A DNA stretch of 64,000 bases, taken from assembly GCA_002189035.1 (NCBI GenBank), contig CM007990.1, forward strand, positions 1,922,001 to 1,986,000, in the 5' to 3' direction. The notes below the pieces were generated by a model that searched no databases, was not told the origin of the DNA, and saw only the letters and a list, made by a program, of their open reading frames with translations. Source of the stretch: Utricularia gibba (taxonomy: Eukaryota; Streptophyta; Magnoliopsida; Lamiales; Lentibulariaceae). The position numbers were made by a program, and so were the translations under genes. Positions 25,024 to 35,579 of the stretch are shown piece after piece (positions within the stretch are counted from its first letter, which is position 1; each line of letters starts with the position of its first letter).

Positions 25024-25469
25024 TGATGAGGCAGCACACGAAGATGGCTCATCTGTTAACCCCAGCCCGCATGTCTCACCAATTATGTTTTTGAAGGAGA
25101 AAGCCACAAAGGTTATGGGATTTTTGATACCTTTTATTCAAGTTCTTCCTTTCTTTCCATCTAGCCTTCATTCCTTATTGATTATTGATTAGAGCTTGAG
25201 CTAACTTGGATTGAGCGTCCTTACCAAGTTGTCCAAGAGCGTTGTGTCGTTGAATTACTATTGCAAGTTCAGTTTTTTCCATTTTGTGTCTAATTCTTCT
25301 TAGGTGTTTTTGGGATTTTTGTTTCTTGAAAACACTGCCCAAACTTTTTTTCAAACAACAATGAATTTTTGTTTTATTTTTGTTCAATTTGCACTTTTTT
25401 AAGTATTTGGCTTGAGAATTCATTTGTAAAGACATGTTGTGTGCATTTTGTTACTCTAAGCCTGCATCA
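25024..25469 (+). repeat. 3' LTR of the gypsy element (446 bp)
   Basis: It begins TGATGAGGCAGCACACG and ends CCTGCATCA, matching the split 5' LTR. It lies directly after the integrase tail. The next bases are AGAGG; the bases before the 5' LTR are GGAAG, so no clear duplication remains. Confidence 0.85.
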
Positions 25470-27589
25470 AGAGGTCGACAAAATCGGACATTGTACCTTG
25501 ACCTTTCCCTCAACACATCCTTATCCACACTAAACTACTTGAAACCATCATGGAATATAAGTCGGCATGTGGACCCTTTGAACTCCTCCTTGAACTATCT
25601 AAATAGGAAGATTGGTTTGATCATCCATATTTAGTTGAAACTATTGAAGTTGAAATAGAAAAGATTTGAACCAAACAAAGAAAATCTTAGTTTGGACATT
25701 TCTTTAGTCACCTTAAAACAAAAAAACTTGATGAATTGATTGTTGACTCTCAACCTTGAGTTGGGACTTGAGACTTCAAAATGTCAAAGATGGTCACAAG
25801 AATGATAATTCTAAAAACATTTATAAAAAAAATCTAAGGAACACCTCTAACCATACTCCTCTCTAAGTTCAATATGACTCACATTTAAAAAATGCTCTAG
25901 AAAAATTGAGCAATGTCTCAGATCAAACTACAACATGAATTCAAAATTGATCACATTTTAAATTGTCTTGAAGAGCCCAAGTAATACCTCGGGCCAAGCT
26001 CCTCCCATGAATCCATGCGACTAACACCCAAAAATTCCATATGAAGCCCAAGCAATATCACAAGTCAAACTTCTCCATGAGACCAACATGGTTTACAACA
26101 AATTTCACAAAAGCTCCTCTTTCATGAGACCATCCTCATCAAAATTTTTCCGGAAATAAAACAAAGACACCTTCATGGTTAAAATAACCAATTTTCCATA
26201 GGATATTTGAAGTCCCAATTACATCATGGCATCACTTAGCTCATCACATTGGATAGGATATTGCTTGAGATGGTGTACTAAAGGTAACCAAGAGCATGGA
26301 GATTCTTGGCGACAATTTAACAATATAAGTCTAAGAATGTCATTTTTATCATTGAGGCAAGGTTATGCCTAAAAAGACTCTTTAAATAAGATCATCAACC
26401 AATGGGGGCCTATGTTATGATGGCTCAAATCATTGAAGTTACAATGTTCAAGTAGAGAAATAGTGAAGTTAAGAGGCCCTTGGATGGGGTATGCCTTGGA
26501 TAGGAAAGTGTGTGTGAGAGAGATGCGCATCATTATTTTTAAATGATTTCATTATGGAAATAGATGTGTTCTCCTATCGAAATTAGACTTTTTAATATGA
26601 ATTTCGGTATTTCTAAGAGTCTTGATGTAATTTTCAACTTTTGCTCAATATTGCGATTGAATCAATGATTTAGTCTAAATTTTGATAAATCTCATTTATC
26701 TAAGCATTGTAGCAAACCTGATTGAGTTACATCCCAAAACATCTTCATATAATAGGACCTATCCTATAGTAGGCATAACAAAATGAAGGCCCAAGTACAA
26801 AAAATAAACACCTAAGACAACTTGAGGAACGAAAAAAGAAAAAAGGAGGTGAAAAAATAACTTTTGGTCATTATCATAATTAGACCCAAAAAAGACTTAG
26901 AAAATGTGAAGATCACCATGCTTGGATTATGTAACTCAAGTACAAGAATTTTACTTTTAAATAGGAATAGATTAAAAATATATTATTTAATTTTATTATT
27001 TGAAAGTTACTCTATTCGATGTTAATATTAATCTTATGTTTGGTAGATTATAATTATGAAAATGTCTTTAATGTTATTATATGCATGTGACTTGTTATAT
27101 TTGATATGAGTAGCTAAGAAAGAAGTGATGTCTTAAGATAGAGACAAAAGATCTTGCTCATTATATTTCAATCCACCATAATCGAATTCTTTCTCACTCT
27201 TTTCTTATCAAACTCAGATGATTCAAAAGAGAGGAAAGAGTAATATAATTAATCTAAGAATCATAACTCCAAAAGTTAGGAAAAAAAGAGAGGCTCAGGT
27301 AAACTCGAGTCTTCTATTAGATAATCAAATTTTTAATAAAACTGGATGAAAATAGTGATGATCATACTATCCTTGAAATCTTGAGACCTTGCAATTATTT
27401 TGTGTGGATCATAATCTCATCTACTCTATTTCATTGTCTTTGTTTTATCTTACTATTTGTGTTATATTAGTTCAAGGTTTAGACTTAATCATTTGCTATG
27501 AGAAAACAAAAAACATTAGCCTTCATGCAATAAGCATTAAACTCATGTTCAACTTTGATTACACTATATGTTCACATTTTATTTGTGAT
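25470..27589. other. intergenic DNA, nothing recognised
   Basis: Stops in every frame. Open frames such as 27389-27592 are composition-driven. Probably old repeat DNA, but I see no diagnostic motif. Confidence 0.4.
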
Positions 27590-29440
27590 TGATTGATAAT
27601 TAAGTTTATAAATTTATTTGATATAGAATTTGGTTATTTAGCAATGATACATGAAATTTTTGTTTATCAAAAACACATAGATAACCAAATATGGATGGGT
27701 AGACTTTGGGTACAAAGTTATGAAATGTTGTGGAAGGAGAGTTGCAAAAGGAAAGTGCTCGAGCATAATTGCACTTGGGCTTGAAAGTTCTAGGACATTG
27801 AGAACATGAAGAGACAAAATGGCAAAGGTCTGGGCAAGAAGTGTAGGAAAGATGATGTTTGAACTTGGAATGTCTACATATGACCATTGGTTATAGAAAA
27901 TCTTTAATAGATATGATCGGTATTAAGAAGGTTCCAAATGAACTAGCTACCTCTCACCATAACCTAGTAGCATTGAGGTTGAATCTAACTCTATTTGACA
28001 AAATCAGATGCATGTTTAAAACAGTAGCACTACCCAAGAGGTTTTGCAATGAGACAATGAAAACAACATGCTATTTATCCAACCCAAGTCTCAAGAAGGT
28101 ATTGGAGTGTCAACTACTAGAAGAAAAGTGAATGAGCAAATTAGTTAGCCTAAAGCATTTGTGAGTTTGGATGCAAAGAGATGGTTTTACTATCTTTTGA
28201 TCAATTGAGGAAGCATTATGAGCATTGCATACCTTGTGTGTCTTTGAGTTGTAGGAATTTAGAAATGGACACAAGACTTAAAGTTCCTTGAAGATCAATA
28301 GTATTTGTAGGATTAAAGTGCAAGCATCAAGGATCATCTTAGCTTGAATTTGGACCTTATGAGAGTAAAGTTCAATCGTAGTACCTTATCACATGCATTC
28401 ACTCAAGTGGAATCAGTTGAGTCATTGCAGTAGGAGAGTTCCTCTCACATAGAAAAACCAAAGGTGTCTACCATAGAATTAGTGCCAAGCATCAACTATA
28501 ATTCTGAAGAATTTGATATGTTTAGAGGGGATGGAGAACCAGAGTCTCTATTTGAAATATTGAAGTCATCAATAGAGAGAGAAATGCTAGGTCATTATGG
28601 AGAAAAAAATAAACGCTATTTGGAAGAATGAGATACATGTGCTTTTGAACCTATTCAAAGATAGAAGAGCTTTGGAAAACAAATGGATTTTCAAACTAAA
28701 AAGAAAACCTAGATAGCACAATGGAGTATAAAGCTGTAATTGTGGTGAGAGACTTTAATCAAAAGGAAGTCATAGATTATCAAGAAAATTTTTTTCTCGA
28801 ACAATGAAGATAGTAATAATTAGAATAATATTTACCTTTATAACTCACATGGACCTAGAATTGTAGCAAATGAATGTTAAAACAAGGTTTCTTTATGATA
28901 AACTGAAAGAGGAAATTTTCATAAAATAAATTATTGGTTTTGTGAAGAACATCTGGTGTGTAAATTCAAAAAGAGTTTATATGGATTAAAATAGGATGTG
29001 AGAGAATAAAAACAAGGTTTTATGCTGACTATTGATTATGTTTGATGAGAGTTCGATTTTTGTATTTGTGAAGAATTTTGATGATAACTTTATTATTTAG
29101 TTATTTATGTAGATGATATACTATTAATCAATAAGAAGCAAGAGATATTCTAACTTTGATATGAAGGACTTAGGGATGCCAAATACATCCTAGATATAGA
29201 TATTGAATGAAATTGCAGGGTCATACATCTATAAAAAAATCTCAACCAAACTAAGTACATAAACTAGGTGATGAAGAAGTTTGCAATGTTGGAGTGTAAA
29301 CCAATGATCTTGCCATTGAATCCACCCCTTTCTCTCAATAGAGTTCTGTCCAAAGGCAAATTCAAAGAGATGATAGATGGAGAAGGGACACCTAACCTAG
29401 GATATCATCTATGCTATCAATTATATTAGTTGGTTTATGT
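27590..29440 (+). pseudogene. Ty1/copia pol remnant
   Basis: Strongly decayed integrase-end to RNase H region. Near 28650 ENKWIFKLKRK matches the Copia reverse-transcriptase start (LxNKWVFKxK). HMDLEL and QMNVKTRFLYDKLKEEIF follow near 28850. FVKNFDDNFII and the YVDD region come near 29070-29120, then FDMKDLG near 29157 and LECKPMILPLNPPLSLN near 29290. Frames change repeatedly with many stops. LTRs were not found. Confidence 0.8.
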
Positions 29441-29479
29441 TTAAGCAAGGAAAAGAAGCATTGGCAATGTGTAAAATGG

Positions 29480-31328
29480 TTCTTATATAAGTAGTTGTGC
29501 TTAATTATTCTTTTATTCTTCAAAATTTAGTAATTTTCAATTTAGAAAATGATTTTTATTTTTATTTTTTTGAATTCACTAAAATTACATTTAATATACT
29601 CAAAAGGAATTATATAATATAAAATTATGTCTCTTTGTTATTGAAATTGTTTACATTCTATGTCAATTTTATTTTTGTAGTAACTTAAAATTATGTGCAC
29701 GATTTGAATAAAAAAAAATATAAATATAATTATTAAAGGAAATAAAAAGAATGTGTACTTTTGTCACACTTATGGAGAGTGTTTTGGCATGTGGCAGTGA
29801 CGCACGTGAGTGGCGCTTGCGGGAGGGGGTGATTGGTTATGGGTGGGTAGGGGTCCCGTCCCGTCTCCTCCCCGCACCAAAAGTCTTGAAACCGCGTGCC
29901 AGGTGGACCCCATCCTGTAACCGCTGCCTTTAAAGCTTAATCCCCATGTATTAGGGGATTAAACAAGGGCTTGCTCGGGGTTGGGGTTGGGGATGATGTT
30001 ATTAATTCCTATGAATTCTTATTTCACTCCTGTCCTGCTACTGGTAGGGGACACGCAGTATACTAACAAGGCCTCATGTCCTTCTTTCCTTCCTTTGATG
30101 GGGAGGGATCGGATCGGATCGGATGCAGGCTCCTCCTCTCTTTAACATGTTTCCACAAATATACTATACCCCAAATGTTGAACATTGATTATGAGGATGA
30201 ATTAGAAATGGCGCCATGTATCATATATCGTGTAAATAAATGACCATGCTATATGTAGTTTTTTGAAAGAAAATGTGACAGTGACTATTTTTCTAAATAA
30301 ATCTTGATTATCCTATGCGTTATTACTAAGCCCCTAAACAAAAGTTACAAGCGCTGGGCTGCTGCTGTTGTTGGTGTGAATAATAGGGTAAGTACACGAG
30401 TGAGTGATTGCGCAGAGGATGGCCGGCCGGGCGGACAGTAATTTCAAACTGGAGTGGAGCACGCAAATTGACGTGAGCAACAGTGGATGTGGCTCCCCTC
30501 AACCGTGAACACCAAGAGGAGGGAGGAAGCGGTCATTTTTCTGGGCCAATTCCGAACCACTCCTTTGTCTTTTCTTCTCTTCCTCGCTGTATATTAGCTG
30601 TCGCCCCTTTTTTGCTTTCGCCCCCTTTTTGCATCTCGCTCTCTCTTAAATTATATATTTTGTTTTGTTGCTATAACCCCCCCTCCATAGGCATCGGTGT
30701 GGTGTGTCCGTCCAGTTTCCCACCCCCATTCAAATTCCTTTCTGCGATTCCTCTGGATAAGCTTCGGTATCTGCCGCAACAAAAACTCTGCTTTCATTCT
30801 CCGGAACGCAAGTATTTCAACTGCTGCTTGGTGGGGTGGTTTCTTCCTCGCTTTGTTTTCTTGTGTTTACACCTGGGTTTCCTCACGCGGTTTCTCAAAG
30901 TCCAACCATATGAACTGTGATGTGATTCGATTCTATGGAGTTTCAGAGCCTCTTTTTTCTGCCTAATTTTGGACCCACAAACTTAACGCTTCTGTATGCT
31001 GTGTTGTTTTCAGTCACAACAGTGGTTAACAGAAGCTCCATTTATATAGATGTAGAGGACGTGATTCCCTACTGGCTGTTCCACAGTTGCTGTCTTCCTT
31101 ATGTGATTGATTGCCGGTAATTAAAAATCTTTCCTTCCCTTTTGCTTTACACAGTCTTGTGTTTGTGCTTCTGCTATGCTGTGAAGATGGTAACTCGGTG
31201 TTTTGTTTGTATGCTGCCTGAATGCATCCAGCACGGATGAAACTGGCTCTTCTGTGTTTTGAACACGTCTGATAAACCTTGCCCCTGATGATGACTGGTT
31301 TCTGAATAACTTGCCTTTGTAGTTAGAG
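29480..31328 (+). promoter_or_regulatory. 5' flank and probable leader of the bHLH gene
   Basis: AT-rich to about 29740, then GC-rich and pyrimidine-rich DNA with a GGATC tandem (30109-30124), a GGCCGGCCGGGCGG block at 30422 and CT-rich tracts from 30550. A TATATATTTTG at 30652 may be a TATA element. Long open frames at 30483-30966 match no protein I know and look like leader sequence. A leader intron before 31329 is likely but not fixed. Confidence 0.4.
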
Positions 31329-32118
31329 ATGATGCATCACAAGAGAGTCCCTGTTTCTCTTGATCAAAGTAGCTGCCTCGACTTGATGCCCAAACGACTC
31401 AAAACCATCGCTCCCTTCTCCTCCAAAGTTAGTTCTCCAGAGGACTGAACTGAGTTACACCATTTGTCTCCGTTTCATAATCATGTTACTTTGGCCATAG
31501 GAGAAGAAGGAGAAGCTTACTGAAAGAATCACCACTCTTCAGCAGCTCATCTCTCCATATGGGAAGGTATTCCCCCCTCCACCCTTTGAACTCCCATGTA
31601 ACAATTGACTGGTTTAGCCTTGATGTGGTCATCGTTTTCCATCTTATGAATGAATCTCAGACGGATACAGCCTCAGTCCTCCTAGAAGCCTTGGAATACA
31701 TCAAGTTCCTTCACGAACAGGTCAAGGTACCAGGATTCAGTCTCATGACAGCTACCTACCAGCCTACATTGTGTTCCATGTTTCTCTGCATTCACCTATA
31801 ATTTTTACTCCGTCTCATTTTCAAGGTTCTAAGTGCCCCATATCTCTATAGCACACCCATGAAGCCTCAGGTGACTGACTGATTGGATTTCTAGAGTCAG
31901 TAGTGACTTTTGACGTCCTCTAATCAAAATGCGGGGCTCTGTAGGAGGAGTGCGCGGGACTTGCTGCCAAAGGCTTGTGCCTGGTGCCGGTCTCCTTCAC
32001 TGTCGGCGTTGCAAGCAGCAATGGGGCGGACATCTGGGCGCCGGTTAAGGCGAATTCGAGAAGACTGTTCCCCAACGAGATGTCAATTGTAAATCAAACA
32101 CTAATCGACAATGCTTGA
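31329..32118 (+). CDS. bHLH153-like: small atypical bHLH transcription factor, bHLH153 type
   Basis: Five exons (31329-31427, 31501-31566, 31661-31726, 31826-31870, 31945-32118), all phase 0 with GT-AG introns, encode 149 aa. Residues 1-33 start [15 protein letters not shown] and carry KRLKT. Exons 2-3 give the helix-loop-helix ([19 protein letters not shown] then [21 protein letters not shown]). Exon 4 has the family's VLSAPYL. Exon 5 has [20 protein letters not shown] and IWAP, conserved in bHLH153 and relatives. The region before helix 1 (KEKKEK) lacks the His-Glu-Arg pattern needed for E-box reading, so the protein probably acts as a dimer partner (inference). The adjacent ATG at 31332 would shorten it by one residue. 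Confidence 0.92.
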
Positions 32119-32449
32119 TCAAAACGGGAGATGATAAGACTTCAACGTGACTCCGCTCCCATGGAGGGAGGGAAACGCCTGTGAAGCAACGATAGGGAGC
32201 AACGAGTGGGATCTGGGGATGGAAATGAAATCTCCTTCTCCCTGTTTGATATGTATCTTCTTCATCCTCATGTATGATATGGACCAATCATCTCTGCTAC
32301 TTAAGCAGAAAAAGTCGGATTAAGAAGATTGAAGAAATACGCAATGAATCAATGATTCACAACTACAAATCCGCAAGAATTGGGAAAATATACAAAGAAA
32401 GATACAAATCCTGAAAGATTGAGCAAAGTCTTCTCCCTCAATTCATGAA
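32119..32449. other. 3' flank of the bHLH gene
   Basis: Probable 3' untranslated region and spacer. No coding frame was recognised. Confidence 0.4.
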
Positions 32450-32690
32450 AAACGGGCAACCTTGGCAACCCCTTTGGGCGGATACTCCTACTCCTCCTTG
32501 AGTTTCGGATCAACACATTGTCCTCCCTCAGCCTTGGGGAGGCCTAGTAATGAAAGATATGTCCTACTTGAATAAATTAGCCTCAAGAAAGACAACCCCA
32601 AAACCATAAACATCACTCTTCTGGGTCAGTTTTCGTGTCATTGCATACCATGACTGTCACCAAACTCGCCCAGCATTTTAAAATCACATC
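32450..32690 (-). pseudogene. PTI1-like protein kinase fragment
   Basis: Minus-strand reading gives kinase pieces in order: GEFGDSH near 32670, then YAMTRKLTQKSDVYGFGVVF at about 32587-32650 (subdomains VIII-IX), and CVDPKLKEE with EYPPKGVAKVA at 32464-32517 (subdomain XI). The CVDPKL..EYPPKAVAK wording is typical of PTI1 serine/threonine kinases. The APE motif region, the catalytic loop, the N-lobe and the end are missing, and a stop lies inside CVDPKLKEE/EYPPK. A processed or broken copy of a host gene. Confidence 0.75.
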
Positions 32691-33038
32691 AAAGAAAGAA
32701 AGTCATCTACGCCAGGTGGTGAACCCGAAAACGATAATCGGAATTTGGAATGCAAAGCATGAATCTCCAAATGTGGTCCTTGAAAAGAAATGAGGTCGCG
32801 TTCAAAGGGCAGGGACAGGGTAATAAAGTGAATAATGATTCCAGTTACTTATGCTGCCATTCCGCAATCATATTTCATAACACACAATAATTGGAGAAAT
32901 AATGTGTTATGTTGCTAAACTTAGGGATCGAGTTACTGGACGGCGGATGTAACTGAAAGGAGGATCCTAACGGGTGGCAGAAGAGTGACCTCCTCTAACT
33001 TTCACATACATGGAGATTGAACCTTTCATGAAATGCTT
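32691..33038. other. spacer, nothing recognised
   Basis: No kinase or other reading could be followed to the right of the PTI1-like fragment. Confidence 0.4.
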
Positions 33039-33369
33039 AGAGCATTTTATATGATTTCTAAAGATACTGACTTGTCTTCCGGAAATGTTTATGAACTTTA
33101 TGAAAATCTTTAATTTAGTGAGAGGTGAGTGTGCGAAAACGAGAAAGAGGAAGTTTGGTTTCCTTTGAAAAAATGAGGAAGGAAATGAGACTAAAAGAGA
33201 AAATGAAAATCTTGACGTCTCATTTTATCTTCATTTTCTCATTGTTATTTCTCTGATTTCAATTTATTTCTCATTTTCAAAAATTAATTAAGAAAATTAG
33301 GAAACTACATAAAATAAAATTAATAAAAAAATTCATATCATCATTTCCAAAAATCATTAAAGATGCTCT
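33039..33369. mobile_element. small non-coding MITE
   Basis: Imperfect terminal inverted repeats: AGAGCATTTTATATGATTT at 33039 and the complement AGAGCATCTTTAATGATTT at the right end. Inside is a second inverted pair (GAGAAAATGAAA at 33209 with TTCATTTTCTC at 33231). About 330 bp, with no reading frame. The GAGCATCTT-type end recalls plant hAT-like MITEs. No 8-bp duplication could be confirmed. Confidence 0.6.
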
Positions 33370-33849
33370 TATAATAAGTCTTAGAAGATGTCGTTTAGGA
33401 GAGGTATTACATCTTGATAATTTGAGACCTCACAATCAATAGGAGACAAGATTTTGGACCCCATATCTTCAACGCCAAAGCTCTCCTACAGGATGGCACT
33501 CATCACATTGAGTCTCTAATTACTTTTTCTTTGGCATAGAGGGAACATCCTACTATTTCTCATGTGGGTATACAATATCAATCTCTCTTTGAGTATGAAA
33601 TATCTTATAAGAGTTTTTAGAGATAAACAATAATAAATCCTTATCTTGTAATTGACCAATACTTAAATATTACTTCTCAACTATAGAATATAGTAAACAT
33701 CACTAATCATATATCATCTATTTTCAAATATGAGGGTCATGCTTCCTTTTCAAACCGCATGCAAACATGATTCATTTCAAGCTTAATTGATTGCTGAAAA
33801 GTCTCATCAAGAACATGGAAAATTCCCTTATCTCCACTCATGTTTTGAG

Positions 33850-34718
33850 CATCAAGAATACAGAAACCATCAAGAGCATTGTGGAGTATCTCTTATCTCT
33901 ATATAAGCTCAAAAGAATTTCTTCCTCCATCTTCGGTTCTCCATTAGTAAAGTGAGCCTCTTACAAGTTTAGAGAATATGATCTATAGTGATCATGTTTA
34001 TGGCAATCATAGCACTCAATTGCCTCTTTTGATATTCCATCTCTCCCATGGCCATGTCCCTTGTCACTGTCATGAGATAGAGGACCTGGTTCTTGTCCTT
34101 TATTTTGAGTAGCAACCACTAGTTATTCATTGTTGGTTTTATGAAACTTTTGTTTATGTACAACTAGTGAACTTTGAAGTTCATCAAGTGTTAATTTGTG
34201 TATATCATGAGATTCTTCTATAGAACACACACAAAAATTGAACTTCTGGGAGAAATTGAAGGATTTTCTCATCAATTTTTGAGTCCTCCAGCATTTCTCC
34301 AAAAGTAGTCATTTTTTCTACAATTGAGAGTACTAGTCCAAAGTATTCATGAATGTTCTCTTAACTTTTCATCTCCAGGAGCTCGAATTCCCAATCTGAA
34401 GGCTTGAAATTTAAAACACTTTACAGAGTGTTACATCCGAAATGTCCTTGGATGTATCTTGTTGAGGATTGTATCAAGAATTGTTTTGTGAATTGACTGA
34501 AGCAAGTAATTCTTAATCTTCAAGTCCTTCAATTTCTATTCCACATCCTCCTTCTGTCCATCCGTTTGCACAGATGAGTTTGCAACAGACAGCCATACCT
34601 CCACAAGATCCAAGTATTCCTTTGAGAATAACAGACTCTCCATCAATAAACACCAATGCTCATAGTGTTGCCCATTGATTGTTGGAGTGCATAAATTATC
34701 TCTTGCCTTATGTGTCAT
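33850..34718 (-). pseudogene. Ty1/copia gag remnant
   Basis: Minus-strand 34718-34536 is open and reads TPTINGQHYEHWCLLMESLL and EYLDLVEVW, the usual Copia gag start. Decayed continuation gives LKDLKIKNYLLQSIHKTILD and, near 34000-34030, a zinc-knuckle-like CYDCHKHDHYRSYS with its last Cys replaced by Ser. Frameshifts and stops lie throughout; pol is not seen nearby. Confidence 0.8.
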
Positions 34719-35579
34719 TGTTTTCTGCTCCCATACTGATGTTCAATACAAAAGAGACAGAAAAATGGCATTGGTATTCAATGAATGACTTTATAGATAG
34801 CTGCTATACGGAATTATAGTAAATAGAAGATGCGAAAATGAATAAGTTCTCATGAATGCGATTCTAAGGGAAAACTCATCTGACATGTAATAAATTTCAA
34901 AGAATAAAAAATAATAAATTTATTATTTTTGTAGCCTTGAGCACCTTGTGTTGGTTGCTGTTGAAACATGGAGTGACAGCAAAGCTGTGGAGGAGGAAAA
35001 AAAGGGCTCCCACGATGTCAACGTCAATCCCCACGCCCACAAATTGGACTGACTGGACAACCCATGCAATTTTCCCTTTCTGTTTCTATATAAAGAATAC
35101 AAAAATACAATTTACGTATTTTTTGTATAAAACTAAATGTGACACCGACACATCAACGAACGGCTTTGTGAGCCGTCCCTCTTGTCTTAACTGTATTATT
35201 ACCCATACCCGTTTAATTATTAGTACGTCTACTTCCCACTGTTTCAAAAATATATCGTCTCCGTCTCCGTCTTTTTCCCTGTTGAAAGCCATTTCCATGG
35301 GAGACCAACATCAAACAACCGAAAAGAGAAGAGGGGATCGCCACTTTATCACATGTGTTTCCACGAATATACATACAAATCAAGAACACCACAGAAAGGG
35401 TATGTATGACCTAGGGGCTTGTGACGCACGAGACCGCCTCGGACCCCCTAAAGAATGAACACATACAAACGACATGAATCAGACTCAGGTATGGTATGGG
35501 CAATAAATATATCAGGACTAGGAGAAGGGGGGGGGAGCAACTCCCTTATTGTATAAAATATCCAGCTGAAAGAGAACGC
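34719..35579. other. spacer and 3' flank of the epsin gene
   Basis: No conserved frame. The right part (about 35450-35579) is likely the epsin 3' untranslated region, read on minus. It contains a GGGGGGGGG tract at 35529. Confidence 0.4.

Larger units (their letters stand above)
15727..25469 (+). mobile_element. Ty3/gypsy LTR retrotransposon with multiple nested insertions
   Basis: Two related LTRs bracket gag, protease, reverse transcriptase, RNase H and integrase remnants in gypsy order (integrase after RNase H), all on +. The 9.7 kb carries at least five later insertions: a foldback element in the 5' LTR, solo LTRs at 17330, 18837 and 21497, and an unidentified segment at 21138. Taking those out leaves roughly 4.6 kb, a plausible but internally reduced length. 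Many stops and frameshifts make it inactive. No clean target duplication is seen at the outer ends. Confidence 0.88.

Noticed and set aside
30483-30966. Open frame of 145 codons before the bHLH gene
   Set aside because: Pro/Phe/Ser/Leu-rich reading from CT-rich DNA with two overlapping frames open; it resembles leader sequence and no known protein.
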